Positions 1-25,487 of a stretch of 64,000 nucleotides of DNA are shown here, piece after piece. Source of the DNA: Liolophura sinensis. Its lineage: Eukaryota; Mollusca; Polyplacophora; Chitonida; Chitonidae. The position numbers and the translations under genes are program-made. A model generated the notes under the pieces. The model saw only the letters and a program-made list of their open reading frames with translations. It was not told the origin of the DNA and ran no database searches. Within the stretch, counting starts at the first letter, position 1; each line of letters starts with the position of its first letter. Where the stretch lies: contig NC_088301.1 of the NCBI RefSeq assembly GCF_032854445.1, positions 57,734,512-57,798,511 of the forward strand. Reading direction: 5' to 3'.

Positions 1-800
1 ATGACTTAAAAAACCTTAAGTTTTTACAAGAAAGCTTGAATAAAATTAAGTAAAACAAAACAGCTTGAGAACACAAATGTCTGAACAAGGAAAACTGGGA
101 AATGGAACCTTTGAATGAAAAACTAGTATCAGTTGCCACATTCCAACTAAATAATTTCCATAAAAACTTTCCTTACACTTGATGTAATAGTTCTGGATAT
201 ATTGTACAGACATCCAATCACATGGCTGCAATATACATGTAAAAATACTATGAATACTACTGATGGACAAAGCTGTTATGTTCACAGGGCTCATGTTAAT
301 AAATAATAGTTTTAATACAGGTATGTAGAAGTAAAACAATTGCAAAACCTCAAGGAAACATTTGGTGACATGCATTTTCAATGGACTTTTTAGCCAATGG
401 CAGGTACATAAGCACTTCATGTTTGAAAGCCCTTAGTGAAACAGTTCTGTCAGTTGTTTGCAGATATATTGCTAACATCATGAAAAACCAGTATACTGTA
501 AAGAGGTGTATAACTATTTAAAGTCTTTGCCATCAGAATCCATTTAAATAGGCTTCTAGGCCAATGATGGGTGTGGTAATCACCTTAACAGTAAATGAAC
601 TGAATGAAACAGTTCTGTAGATACATTGGTAACACGGAAAAGTTTATGGATGGACATACCATAATACATTCCATCCTTAGTAGAATGTCCAACAGAGAGG
701 ACTGCAGTATTATTGAAAGTATGAACAGAATAAACATTTTTATCTCCACTGCCAAAAGTAGCTCGTAAACACAAAGAATTAATACATGTTAACAAGCCTA

Positions 801-13861
<13,061 letters not shown>

Positions 13862-13905
13862 ATGGTAAGTGGCTGTAATTTATTCTTCCGCGCATCCTAT
13901 ACAAG

Positions 13906-13917
13906 ATGGCGGCATAG
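13906..13917 (+). promoter_or_regulatory. Short upstream ORF (Met-Ala-Ala-stop) before RBM15 start
   Basis: The sequence caagATGGCGGCATAG has a purine at -3 and G at +4, a strong initiation context, and ends 59 nt before the RBM15 ATG at 13977. If transcribed it would be a three-codon uORF that could lower translation of the main frame. Whether the mRNA includes it depends on the unknown transcription start. Confidence 0.4.
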
Positions 13918-13976
13918 AAGGCGTGTTGTGTGGAAGCAATCTTTGTTATTTGTATCAGTATTCAGATTCATTTCCA

Positions 13977-16322
13977 ATGAAAATGAAACGACAGGACCGT
14001 GAAACTCCACCTAGGAATAAGCGACAGAGAGCTGGATATGGCATGCATGAAAGGGATGCCCCAAGAGAGCGCATGTCACCTGATTTTGACCGAAGAGATT
14101 CGAGAGGATCGGGACGTATGGGACCGGGCGGGCGCGATGGTCCCCCGCCATACTTGCCCGATCGAGATTTTGACTTTCCACCAGGACCCAGAAAATCGTT
14201 TAGAGATGACAGAATGATGGGTGACTTTGGCGGTGGCACGGGACACATGTCAAGAATGGACCAAAGAACGTTTGAGTATAGGTCTTTGTGTATCACGAAC
14301 ATAAGCAGTAAAATTCCTGGACCTGCCTTGAAGGAATCCCTTACAAGAGAATTTAAGAAATTTGGAGAATTTAATGTTAAGATTACTTTTAACGGTGATC
14401 ATAGGATTGCCTATGTGAACTTCAGATATCCACAAGACGCTAAGGCAGCTCGGCACGCCAAAGCAAAGCTGACCTTATTTGAGAGGCCAGTGCGTGTTGA
14501 ACCTGTCCACAATAAAAGGCGCAGTGTTAGTCCTCCAGGACCAGAATTTGGTAGAGCAGATGGCCCGCCACCACCCTTTCCTTCTGGAAGGGGTGGCTCC
14601 CCTTCGCATTCAATGGGCAGTGGTAGACGAACTGGTAGACATCCAAGTATTGATGGGAGGGACTTTCCTCCTAGGGATCGTGATTTCCAACCCTTCGAAA
14701 ACCGTCGGGCTCCCAATGAGAAATTCCCCCATCATCTTCAACATGTGAATCCTGAAGATGACGACAAAGCCACTCGAACCTTGTTTGTGGGTAACCTTGA
14801 TTACAACATCTCTGAAAATGACTTGCGTCATATTTTCGAAAGATATGGAATGGTTGAGGACATAGATATTAAAAGACCTGCTAAGGGACAGGGAAATGCA
14901 TATGCATTTATTAAATTTTTCAACCTTGATTTTGCTCACAAAGCTAAAGTTGACATGTCTGGAAAACACATTGGCAGGTTTCAGTGTAAAATTGGATATG
15001 GCAAAGCGAATCCTACCACTTGTTTATGGGTAGGTGGCCTGGGACCATGGATTACACATGAAACATTGGAGCGAGAATTTGATAGATTTGGTGTTATTCA
15101 CAGAATCGAGTGGCCACATGGAAAGAATTATGCCTATGTGCTTTATGACAGTATTGATGCTGCTCAAGCAGCCTGTCAGGATATGAGAGGTTTTCCTCTA
15201 GGTGGTGCTGACCGTCGGTTGCGTGTCGACTTTGCTGATATCACCCACATCACGCAGCAGTCACCTGTGCGTAGAGACGATGGTAATTTCAATCGCCCTG
15301 ACCAGAATTTTGGAGGTAGGAACTTTCAAGGTGGTATGGGTTGGGGTGGGGGGCCTGGTTTTCCTGATGGTTTTGGGGACGATCGACAAAGATCACGTGG
15401 CGACTGGAGTCAATCAGATAGAGACCCAATGAATGCCTTTCGAAATCCTGATAATCCTCGTGGATTTGAGGGTATGCCTCGTCGAGGCCGTTATGATGAT
15501 GGTGATCAGCCCGGTGACATGGGAGACAGACGACAGAAGCGGCCAAGAACTCCTGATGAGCAATTTGACAGACATTTCAGGCGAAGTCCGGAGAAGAGAA
15601 GTGAATTTTCAGGAAGGCTGCCTGATTTCAATGATAGAGACCTAAGTCCAGATTCAAAGCGTGGATCTCGGTTTATTCATGACCGTGATGGAAATTCAAG
15701 TTTTGACAAAACTATGAGAGACGGTGGCCGCGATGGGAGAGCTCAGATGGGTAGTAAGGAACTTAGTGTTGTTGATGGAGTTGATACGGTTGTTGATTTT
15801 GCTAAATGCCTGCCTGTAGCATGGAACGGTGCACTAATCCTGAAGAGCAATGCATTCCCAGCTAGAATGCATGTTGTCAGTGGTGATGTGACAATTGTGG
15901 ACACTTTGATGCGAGACCCCACAACAACAGAAACGCCTGTGTTGCGCATAACCCAAAGGCTGCGATTAGACCAGCCTAAGTTAGAGGAGGTGGGTCGCCG
16001 TGTGCAGACTGTAGGGCCCACGGGTCACTGTATTCTTCTTGCACTCCCTAGCACACTGCAAAACTATGAGGACCCTTCTGGGGCCATACAGCAAAGGCCT
16101 CTACGGAACCTCATTTCCTATTTAAAACAGAAGGAGGCAGCAGGTGTCATATCACTGCCCCCAAATCCCTCCAAGGACAAGGATAATGTGGGAATATTGT
16201 ATGCTTTTCCACAGTGTCAGTTTGGTCATGACTTCCTGTTAAAACGAGCCCCAAAGCTGCCCAGTTCTCCATCCCCACGAGATGAACATTTAGTTGTCGT
16301 AGTGGTTAAGGGAGCTGCTTAG
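13977..16322 (+). CDS. RBM15: RNA-binding protein 15 / spenito (SPEN family), intronless
   Basis: A single uninterrupted frame of 781 codons encodes a nuclear SPEN-family RNA-binding protein. RBM15/15B/spenito proteins recruit the m6A methyltransferase complex to RNA and act in splicing and transcriptional repression. RRM1 is at about residues 100-175 (RNP2 LCITNI, RNP1 RIAYVNF). RRM2 is at about 267-340 (LFVGNL; NAYAFIKF). RRM3 is at about 347-425 (LWVGGL; NYAYVLY). A long Arg/Asp/Gly-rich linker follows, then a C-terminal SPOC domain from about residue 605 to the end, including VVDFAKCLPVAWNG and the conserved ILYAFPQCQFG-type core. The N-terminus is basic (KRQDRETPPRNKRQR), suiting a nuclear signal. 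Length is near but below human RBM15 (977) and RBM15B (890). The frame stays open 36 codons upstream without an ATG, so 13977 is the first in-frame Met, and another Met follows two codons later. The lack of introns matches vertebrate RBM15. RBM15 versus RBM15B cannot be separated outside vertebrates. Confidence 0.96.
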   Translation: MKMKRQDRETPPRNKRQRAGYGMHERDAPRERMSPDFDRRDSRGSGRMGPGGRDGPPPYLPDRDFDFPPGPRKSFRDDRMMGDFGGGTGHMSRMDQRTFEYRSLCITNISSKIPGPALKESLTREFKKFGEFNVKITFNGDHRIAYVNFRYPQDAKAARHAKAKLTLFERPVRVEPVHNKRRSVSPPGPEFGRADGPPPPFPSGRGGSPSHSMGSGRRTGRHPSIDGRDFPPRDRDFQPFENRRAPNEKFPHHLQHVNPEDDDKATRTLFVGNLDYNISENDLRHIFERYGMVEDIDIKRPAKGQGNAYAFIKFFNLDFAHKAKVDMSGKHIGRFQCKIGYGKANPTTCLWVGGLGPWITHETLEREFDRFGVIHRIEWPHGKNYAYVLYDSIDAAQAACQDMRGFPLGGADRRLRVDFADITHITQQSPVRRDDGNFNRPDQNFGGRNFQGGMGWGGGPGFPDGFGDDRQRSRGDWSQSDRDPMNAFRNPDNPRGFEGMPRRGRYDDGDQPGDMGDRRQKRPRTPDEQFDRHFRRSPEKRSEFSGRLPDFNDRDLSPDSKRGSRFIHDRDGNSSFDKTMRDGGRDGRAQMGSKELSVVDGVDTVVDFAKCLPVAWNGALILKSNAFPARMHVVSGDVTIVDTLMRDPTTTETPVLRITQRLRLDQPKLEEVGRRVQTVGPTGHCILLALPSTLQNYEDPSGAIQQRPLRNLISYLKQKEAAGVISLPPNPSKDKDNVGILYAFPQCQFGHDFLLKRAPKLPSSPSPRDEHLVVVVVKGAA

Positions 16323-16735
16323 ACTTAATTATCCCTGAATTTTTACCATGAAGTAGGCTGGGTGATGCAACGGTCTTTACATCTGTCTCAGTTTCCAACA
16401 ACAATCCAAAGTTTGCATGTAGTTTTCATACACAGTGCAAGTGTATGATGCCATATGTGTGTCGGAGTGATGTGTTGTTGACAGTTTCGCCATGCCAGAG
16501 CACGGTAATTTAAAGTAAAGAATCTACTTTTGTATAAAGTGCTGTCAAATTTTGTAGATGGAATATAGTGTTACTGTAAAGGTAATCTGAACCATTTTGT
16601 TGTTTTAGCAATGTAAAAATTTTCATATTTTTATTTAGTTTGTCTTCACAGCTCCTTTGGGTTACAGAATGCTCTGATGTTTTGCAGCTAACATTATACA
16701 ATTGAGATGCCAATAAAATGCTACAGCATTTGAAT
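16323..16735 (+). other. RBM15 3' untranslated region
   Basis: AT-rich sequence follows the RBM15 stop codon and runs to a canonical AATAAA at 16712. It contains several ATTTA-like and T-rich tracts. The end is inferred to lie 10-25 nt past the signal. Confidence 0.6.
16712..16717 (+). terminator. Polyadenylation signal AATAAA for RBM15
   Basis: A canonical hexamer lies 390 nt after the RBM15 stop, within 'gccaataaaatgc'. It is the first such signal in the 3' flank. Confidence 0.65.
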
Positions 16736-17254
16736 TTAATGACCATACCACTTTCAAAAATGTAGTTCTTATTTACATTCAGATACGTAGTTGTTTACAG
16801 GCAAGAAATGATATTTTCAGTGTTCCTGATTTTTGATTTTGCCAGTTTGATGAACAACTAGTACTAGTTAGTTTGATGGTTATAACCAGTTTTCAAAGCC
16901 ATTTTCACTTGATACAGTATATTACACAACAAACAACTCAGCTTCTTTGAGGTACCCTGTTCCTGCCTGATCATGTGCTGATCAGGTAAAGGGTAAATTG
17001 CTATGCAGCTGGCTGTAATTTCTTTATTTTGTTAACAATGGTACACATGTTCACGTTGTTTTGAAGAAGTTTATTTCAGGAACTACTGTGCCATGATGTT
17101 TCTTATTCAGGACACTTCCCTCGTCTGACAGAGTGACCGGTAAGATTACACTTATAAGATGAATCTTGAACTGTACTATAAATTATACATGTACCACATT
17201 AAAATGCACCAACATTATGGGGGTAGGGTGACAGCAAGTCTAACTGTTATTTGC

Positions 17255-17475
17255 CGAGAGTCTCCTAGGCTGAGTGGTTAGCATTCTATCACTGCAAAAT
17301 GACTTGCGAGCCTCTCACCCCTCATGGTTATTTTGAGTTCAGGTTCAACCTGCAGATGGTTGTGAGTTTCACTAAGCTCTGTGTGGCATCCTTCCCACAT
17401 AATATTGGCTGTCATCGTACATGCATGGGTGAAATATTCATGAGTATGGCATATAACACCAGTTAAATAACTCTC
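17255..17475 (-). repeat. SINE copy with tRNA-like head
   Basis: The left part reads like a tRNA-derived promoter: a box-A-like 'ggctgagtggttag' and a box-B-like 'ggttcaacc' some 80 nt later. It is followed by the core 'aatattggctg', 'gaaatattcatgagtatggc' and an A/T tail. Strand is given relative to the core orientation at 27272. The head has too many mismatches to be a functional tRNA. Confidence 0.7.
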
Positions 17476-17516
17476 TAATGCAAACATTGCATCATGAAAT
17501 CAATTTTGAATATATG

Positions 17517-17640
17517 CACTCAGACACTGTTAGCCCCTGATTTCCTCAGACCATAATGCTGGCTGCTGCAATATAAGCAAAATATTCTTGAGTGTGGCGT
17601 AAACACTAATCAAAGAAATAATGAAATAAAATCTGAGCCA
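17517..17640 (-). repeat. SINE fragment
   Basis: Contains 'ataatgctggctgctgcaatataagc', 'aaatattcttgagtgtggcgtaaacac' and an AAATAA-rich end. This is the reverse complement of the core seen at 27272, lying just beside the previous copy. Confidence 0.75.
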
Positions 17641-20600
17641 CACTTTGATTTATCTGATTCCATGAAATACATGAACATGTAATCAATGATGCTACCATCC
17701 ACATAGTTCCGTTCTTACATTTGCAGGCCACAAGACATCTTGGCATAGCCTTACAGTTCCAGCACTGACCTGATTTACTGCACATCAGCTTGACCACCCA
17801 ACGGTCAGTCCCAGAACAATGCAGATTGTGGAGTGATGTGTAGGAAGAGATGAAAGTGAATAATGGCCTAACAAAATGCCATTTTCCCATTGCTCAGATT
17901 AGGCTAGTCATCAACTTTAAAGACGATTCATTGTTGTCATTTTGGTGATCCTCATGATGACATAGGACTGAAGAAATGGTTATCCACAGGTGGCATGTAA
18001 GACTATAAACTATTGGATGTTCAGCTGAATCTTACTGAAAACTACTGTGACAACAAGACTTCAGTCTCTCATAAGTGTCGTCTGATTCATCTCTAGTCTT
18101 AGTTGTGCTACAAGTGCCATCTAGACCATGTGTCCCATGAAGTGAAATGGCCAGCACAGAATTAACCGGCAGCTTTTAGGAATGTGAATATTTTGGCTTC
18201 CTTCAAGACTAAAAAGGCATCTCTTAAGAGGTGAAAGATGCGATTTCTTGACCAAACCAGTATCAGAAGAGCGAAGGCCTGCCAGCAGATACCCTTCTCA
18301 CGTCGGTTTGGATATTTTAATCCACAGGTTGCAGTGTGTTTCCTAGCTGAGAATACTCTCCTGTACAACTGTTAACAGTGGAAAACAGGAAGTGTGTTTA
18401 TCAGGATGACTAGCCCTAGCCCTAGCCCTAGCCCATTGTTGTGGCATCGAGGCTTGGTGCTTTGAAGTTCAGTTGAGAATCTTAATCTAAATTCAGTGTG
18501 ATGACTTCTTGTGCCATCCTTGTGTTCGGTGTAGGTGTGAGGAGGTTGTGATGATTCACTCCCTAGCACATTGGGGCATGCAGCAAGATTCTGTGTAATA
18601 TGCCAGGTGTGTCATCAGGTTAATTATACACCTGTGATTAGTTTCGAGCCTTAGCCACTAACTCACCTGTTGGCAGAATTGACTGTCAAAGTTCTGATGT
18701 TTCTAAGGAAGTGGCACAGAATCACACGAACAAAGATTGAGGTTTGGTAAATTTTCTTGTGATGTTCTGTGATCTGCACCCTAGGTGTGTGCTGTGCTAA
18801 GAATGAAAGTGTTTGCAAAGCCTGATTCAGCTGCAAAATGTCAGCTGTGCAAGTGATTTTGAAAGGTGAAAACTACTTTACCATGCAGTTCAAGATAATC
18901 AGTGTGATTTTGCCTATTAAAATGATCCCTAATGTAGAAAAAATGACAAAAGTAGAAATTGTCAATTAGTATTTTAATTTTATTGTATATACATGTAGTA
19001 ACAGTTAAAAATTGAAGAGCAGCACATGGTCATCTCCGCAGTTATGATTATATGGATGTCATCTTTTCATGTCACCCTCAGATATTCTGTGAAATAATGT
19101 TATGCACTCTAATGAGTAAGAGCCAATCAAAGTTAAATTTGCTGAACGTTTATAAATTGTTTCACTGACTACAGTATGTAAATGTCTCTTTATTCTGGAT
19201 CTATTTTGGCTAGGTAGGCTAAAAATTTACATGGTCTCCACTACCCGTAAAGCTACTCCTAACTAGAGAGAGAAATTATTCTTAAGTTTGTCTGTTTTGA
19301 CAGAAGATTTGAAATGTAGTTTCCATGCTGAACAATTCATTGGCTCTTACTTATAAACATGTATTCAGCTGTTCAAAAGTAACCAACCAAGATGTCTTAA
19401 AACAAGGTGTTTTAAGACATTATTAGTTTTATGAAACAGTTACATGTACTGCACATGTAACTTCAGAAACATTAACTCCACCATATTTAACGTCAATCTT
19501 CCTGTTAAGAATATCTCTCTTTAAATGACCTTAAGGAAAAGGGCTTTCATATTATATATATGATGTTCTTTTCCTGTAGATCTCAGTTTATGTGGTGGTT
19601 AGATCTAAGAAATTAAAGGGGTTGGACAACTTTCAACATTTATAAACAGAATAATCTTCAACTGATTGTTAAGGAATATAAATCGTCTAAGAAACAGAAG
19701 ATCAAACTGCAAAAACATAGCACATTCAAATAAGGCTTAAAAACCTTAGTGCACTTGATGGAAATTGTAGTCGAAGTAGTTTGTGGAAGTGTTCTAAGAA
19801 ACAAAACATAGATTGGGAAAAATAGTACGTTCAAATAATGCTTGAAAAACGCTTGTGCAAATGTTTGAAATTTGGAACCAAAATATTTGGTTAAAAGTGT
19901 GAGATTCCCTATTTATTTGTAACTTTTTTTTTGTTCTTATACTTTTTGGGCTAATCTTTGACACATATTTACAAATATCAGTAATAATTTCTTTAAAAGC
20001 TAGTTGATTTTTTCTGTTTGTCACATTATGCCCAACAAATTTTTTTTAAAGGATGGCCTTACATGTAGCTCTTTCATAACTTTGCTCACAGATATTTTCT
20101 CTATACAGAATTTTAAATTTGGCCTATTTGGCTCAAGGTTTCCACAGTAATATGTCAAACTAAGGTATAGCCCCTTCTGACCTTCTGACCAGGTAGGCAG
20201 CTATGGTTCATCGCACATACCTACCAGAACTTTGACTGACCTGTGTCCGCTGACTGTTCACACAACCGTTACACCTGTACGCCAGCTCTACCATACAAGA
20301 TGAACTTAGAGAACTGTGGGTAAAAATTGATGCTTTACTTTCGCATAAAACATCAAGGGGCTATGTGACTTAAAATGTTTATTTTAAATATTTTAATATT
20401 TTCTGTTTTGTTTTTTTTTTACCTGCATTGAAAACTTTTTATACTATTACCAAAGAATCTTTGGTTTGTCACTTGGAAAGTTTTAAAGATAGACAGCTGA
20501 AACTATTCACGACCATGTTACACATATTGTCTGTTGATGATGTACGAACCCAGACTTTCGTTACTTGTATGGCTGTAAGGCATGTAACAGGTCCTATTGG

Positions 20601-23600
20601 TACATTCAGATTTGACAGTTTCCAGTGAGGTTTCGGCTTTTCTCGACCTTTTTGTTGCTGGACACGCTGCAGTTTTATGTCAGAGGCCAGGTCAGTGTGT
20701 TGGGTATAGTGGTACTTGCATGTAGAATGGTCCAGTTCCACTGACCATTAAGCTGACCACCAACCATCTGATAAGTTGGGGGATTTTAAATCCGGGGTAC
20801 ACCAATCAGTGAAATACGATGATCTAGTGTATTTATGTGTACAAATGAACATTTCCGTAACTATTTCGCATGCCAAGTGCCTATTTTATTTCAGATGTGG
20901 AGAAATTCTTATTTAAGGAAGCTCAAGTAAAGAGCCTCTATTTATTACATTAGAATAAATGGCATACATGTTTGTTAGGTGCTTGGTCATTGCCTGACAA
21001 ATTACAATTCTCAGTGGCATGTGAAATGGTTAAAGAAATGTGAATTGTATAAGACATCAAGAAAACAAAAATCCAGTCATCCGTATTCACTACCTTAAGC
21101 ACGGACTTACAGAATTATGAAACAGGAATGGAGGTTCAACTATTTGCCACTATCTCTGAAATCTTAGTATGTTCAGAAAATTAGCGACGTTGAAGAGTTG
21201 GATTTTTGTTAAATTGAATCTGTTATGCAAATATTTAATATGTTTGCCACAATAACTGATAAATTCTGTGCATAAATTTACTACGTTGGCTGAATATGTA
21301 TATAACAATTATTGCATTAATATTGAATGTTTATAATATGCTATTCTAGTATGTCGTGTAGAGTAGCTTCAGTTTTATTATAAAATGTAAACTTATATAT
21401 TTACATGTATTTCGTACCTGTATCCTGACAGTTTTTATGTGTTACTAATGGTTATATGCATGTTGCCGTGTTCTGAGCAGATAGGAGTGCCCCATTTGTT
21501 TGGGATCCTGTGTGACATGGTAACAACACCATCGTGAATTGTTCGCCTATACTGTACTCTTCTCCAGTAAATAAACTCGTGTATTTGCCAAGTGTCAAAC
21601 AGAATGTGAATTGTTTGCCTAAGTGAACCGCAGTGTGAGTGTATATAGTGTTCAGAAAAGGAGTGAGCGACCAGCCATTGATTCTCGCCGGCACTGGTCC
21701 ATTCAATCAGCCGTCTTCATGGTGATGTGATGCCTTTTTATTTTAGGCTCTATTCAAGCCTATGGCTTCATTGTTTTGAGCTGCTATGTGCAAACAAATG
21801 AAACCTGTGGGAAAAGGTGTTGAGTGCTCTTCCAGAAGTTACACCTGAGACCAGTTTTGCGCATGATTTTTAAATGTGTGCAGGCATTGAGGAAAGCAAT
21901 GTTATATTGAAGAAAAGTGTCAAATTCTTAAAAAGTCATAACTTGAAAAGCATCATATGATTGGATGTGACGTGCTGTGTGTGAGAACTAAGTTGTTTAT
22001 ACTATATCTGAGCACAGTTTAGCTGAAATCTTCTTGACAGGCTTGTCAAATGTGGATAAGCTGATCTATTATCCACCCCGTGTGTGGATGAATTGTGTTT
22101 TTGTGATCACCCCTGATGACCAGCAACCAGCTCAACTCTGTTTCAACAACCATTAAATTGGGTGGTCTCCAGGCAAGATTGTGCGACAGAAACCTGTGTT
22201 ATTTTTCTTTGTTGTGTGTACTTGTGATCCCTGTGTCAATTTACTGTGTGCCATGTATTCGTTTCATTATTATTTTCTGTGATTCCTGTGTTCCCACTGA
22301 TATTCATGAAACTTTGGTACGCTTCAGACCATATCGAGCACCAAAGAGTTACATGAAGCAATTGGGATCGTCGTTAGCAACAATATTCAAGGCTTTCTTC
22401 GAGTGGAGGTGAATTGCAGTGTCGAGTTGAGAGCCAGCGAACAAGGTGTAGGAGGTGAAAAAGAGGTTTCAGATATCATTTTGGAGAAACAAGACCCCAT
22501 GGATTGCGTGGCTTGGGTGCCTGTGCATGTGTTCATGCAGGGGATGAGGGTCATCGGATTGTAACAGCCGCTGTGTTGTGCCTGGCTTACTTATGAAGCC
22601 TGCCCGAAAATCACAATACGGCAAAGTTCCAGGTTTTTTTTCCTATGCAGTTGTATGGTGACGATAAAGTGGAGTGCATAAGGATTACATGAATGTGTCT
22701 TCAAAAAGTTGGAAAGTCTCTCCACGAGTTCTGCTGAAGTGTTATTTGTTCTTGGTCGACTTGTGATGAAAAATTAGACGCGTTTAACAGGAAGTGTTGG
22801 TAGTGTCCGTGACACCTCAGACAGATCTAGCCGACGACATCTATTATTGCATGCCCGGTATCATTGCACCATGCCACAAGTGCATTCAGAATACCATCTA
22901 ATCTTTGAAAGGAAGTTCAAAAATTCCACAGATTATGTGCTGTGATGGTCATAGTGAAAAGTGAATATTTAATACATGTTTGAAGTATGTTCTTCAAGAA
23001 ATAAGTTCGTGAAATTGAATGTGCTTTGGAAACAGAGCTGCACACCGCGACAATTCTGATGGGTGTATTTCATCAAGGCTAAAAGCTCGTAGAGAGTGCG
23101 TGACTGAATTCTGAGTTATTACACGTCTTTGGCCAGTTTTCAGCAGTGGAACTTTACAAGTGATACAGTTCACTGGTTGGAACATATTTCCTTGGACCTC
23201 CGAGAATTTGTATAATTTACGCCCGTGACATCTTAATGGAGATTTGCAGAGTTTCGAATAAGCCAAAGAAATTCCGCTTTTTAGTCACTAGGAATGAATA
23301 CACATAATAAGAAGCTACATTTATAGTGCTTTGTGTTCCCACATCACAACTTCTGAAAGATTCCGTGAAGGTTGTTCATATCAAGAAAGACAACTTGTAC
23401 TGCCAACGGCATAATACATGCACGATATCCATCGTTGAGTAGAATTTTCGAAACACCAGACTGCATGTTGTGTTCAAAGTGACAAGAAGACATCGTCGCT
23501 TTGGCTGTTAATTTTCTGTTCTCTGTTCGAAACAGTGAACAGCTTTTAGCTACCAACCACATGAACTGTGATAACCTCAGTGGCTGCTGTCATTTATTCA

Positions 23601-24000
23601 GGTTAGCAAACACAGTAATATCTAGCTCCCTACATATCAATCCAAGATGACTCACAAAATGACACGCAGTTAAAATTACATCGGAGTGACTATTGGAAAT
23701 TTGGATGGAAGGTGATGGCCACACCGGAGACGTTTTGAGTAGGATCAGCTGTGGTAAGAGTCTGCGTTGAAACCTGCCAAACATGATACCATTCATTAAG
23801 CGCGTGGATGTGGTTACTTGAGAATTGTCCGAACAGACGATTGTGTCATACTAGAGATAAATTCCTTGTGACCTGTCATCACATAATGATGAAAGTAATA
23901 TGATATCAGAGTGTGTCTTAGAAAAACACGTGCGTAATGTGATTACACGTCATTGGAGTTGTCACATAATTCAAACTGAGGAAACAGCTAAACTATTATC
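17641..24000. other. No gene seen; AT-rich non-coding interval
   Basis: Only short ORFs (under 100 codons) occur, with no recognisable domains and no convincing exon with paired splice sites. Small landmarks are a (CCCTAG)n run at 18413-18434 and a 12-bp-stem hairpin at 19392-19420. Long non-coding transcripts or distal regulatory elements cannot be excluded by eye. Confidence 0.5.
19392..19420. repeat. Inverted repeat, 12-bp perfect stem
   Basis: 'atgtcttaaaac' is followed after 5 nt by its exact reverse complement 'gttttaagacat'. It could form a hairpin. There is no gene context to suggest a role. Confidence 0.6.
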
Positions 24001-24026
24001 CCACATGGCGCCCACGGACATTGCTG

Positions 24027-24190
24027 TATAAAACGGACAGACCAAAAGTTCCACTTAAAACAAGGTGTACTGTACTCTTAGCTCTGATTGGCTCCCCTCG
24101 GCTTGACTTGCGTGGATTGTCTGTTTTCGTTTGCAAGTGTAAAAGATGTGTGCGGTGAAACAATAGATTTGTGCACAAGTCATAGCGAAG
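24027..24190 (+). promoter_or_regulatory. Possible TATA promoter and non-coding first exon
   Basis: TATAAAA at 24027 is followed by a CCAAT-type element ('tgattggctcc', near 24085) and then by a strong splice donor GAAG|GTAAGC at 24190/24191. It could be the 5' end of the putative plus-strand gene whose exons appear at 27472-38491. The link is speculative, since no acceptor partner is proven. Confidence 0.25.
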
Positions 24191-25257
24191 GTAAGCCAAT
24201 CAGACTTCACTTATGGTTCTTGAATGTTTTTTTTTTTCCGGAATTTTCTATAATAATTTCGATTCCAGACGTTCCGTTGAGTCCTATATACTCCGTTAAA
24301 GCAAGACACGAAGTTGTACGAAAAGCTCTACGAAAATACTCCACTAAATTAAAGGATACAGGAAACATTTGATTTTTATTTCACATTATGCAGTGTAATA
24401 TATAAAAGCACCAGAAAGGCTTCTTGGCTTTCTTGAGGTATAAGAAGGCCTTTACAGTTTTCCTAAATCCGGTAAATATACTTAGTAAATTAACTAGGAT
24501 CACTAGTTAATCCGGTAAATGTAGCGATTATTAAGCTCTATAAAATATGCTTTTTAAAATTAAAAAAAAAACAGTTTTGGCCGAACTTTATTGTCCTTAA
24601 TAATCTTTTTGCATGTATTGGTTTTAGTCGAATTCATTTTTTCTCACCATCAGAAAAAAAATTGAAAATTTCAACACGCAAGTCTGTAACTGTGCAGTAT
24701 TTACTCTGACAAGGTTGTGCTAGGTCAGTCATCTGAAAACTCAACCATGGTGGTTAGTCTGATGGCAGTGGAGAACAGAGCAAAAGGAAGAGTTCCTCGG
24801 TAGAACATGGTGTGAAGAGGTAGATGAATGTTGACGAGAGGTGGAGTGTAGGGGTCTACGGGTTAGTGGGAGTCCTTGCATAGAAAGGAAGGGAAATGGT
24901 GGGGTTGTGGAGGGGTGGTGGTGATTGTGGAGACCTCCCTTTGTGGAAGAGTCAGGCCAGAAAAGGAATTTACTGTGTTATACAGGAATTGGCTAAGATG
25001 TGTGGAAATGAGATAAGTGAAGAGAAGCGCTGAAAACATTGTATATGTGAAGTAAGAGAGTCATTGTGGGATTTCACGCAGGCATGCATTGAAGACACAC
25101 AGGCCATAGAAATGAGTCATCGTGGAGAGTACATGGGTAAGAGGGGGGGGGGGGGGGGAGGGGAAACATTGCGTTGAAGAGAAACAGGTCATAGAAAAGT
25201 CATTATGGAGGGTCCACGGGTGAAAGGGAAAAATAATTCTATTGAAGTGCAACGGGG

Positions 25258-25322
25258 CACAATAAGCGAAATATTCTTGAGTACGGCGTAAAACACCAAT
25301 CAATTAAATAACTAAATAAATG
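25258..25322 (-). repeat. SINE 3'-end fragment
   Basis: 'gcgaaatattcttgagtacggcgtaaaacaccaatcaattaaataac' is the reverse complement of the core-proximal part of the family and ends in the (AAATA)-type tail. A 17-base G tract lies about 100 bp to its left (25143-25159). Confidence 0.85.
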
Positions 25323-25487
25323 TAGAGAGAACGTATATTGTGGCGAAGATTTACGTGTGAAAGGAAAAGGTCACTGTTTTCAAGCACGGGAAAGGAAAGA
25401 ACTATTGTGTAGAGTGAATGCGTATGAAAGAGTCTCTATAGAAATGCAATAATGCAATTGACTGGAAACAGCGATTGCGTATAAAGG

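Noticed and set aside
13955-16021. Several 70-120 codon ORFs in other frames of RBM15
   Set aside because: Shadows of a real coding sequence with strong domain matches on the plus strand.
17255-17350. tRNA gene
   Set aside because: Boxes A and B are recognisable, but no cloverleaf with paired acceptor stem could be drawn, and the SINE core follows directly.
18413-18434. (CCCTAG)n run resembling telomeric repeat
   Set aside because: Only about four units and not the animal TTAGGG/CCCTAA sequence; treated as a chance simple repeat.
22116-22412. 98-codon plus-strand ORF
   Set aside because: No domain, no splice context and Cys/Ile-rich composition typical of chance translation of AT-rich DNA.
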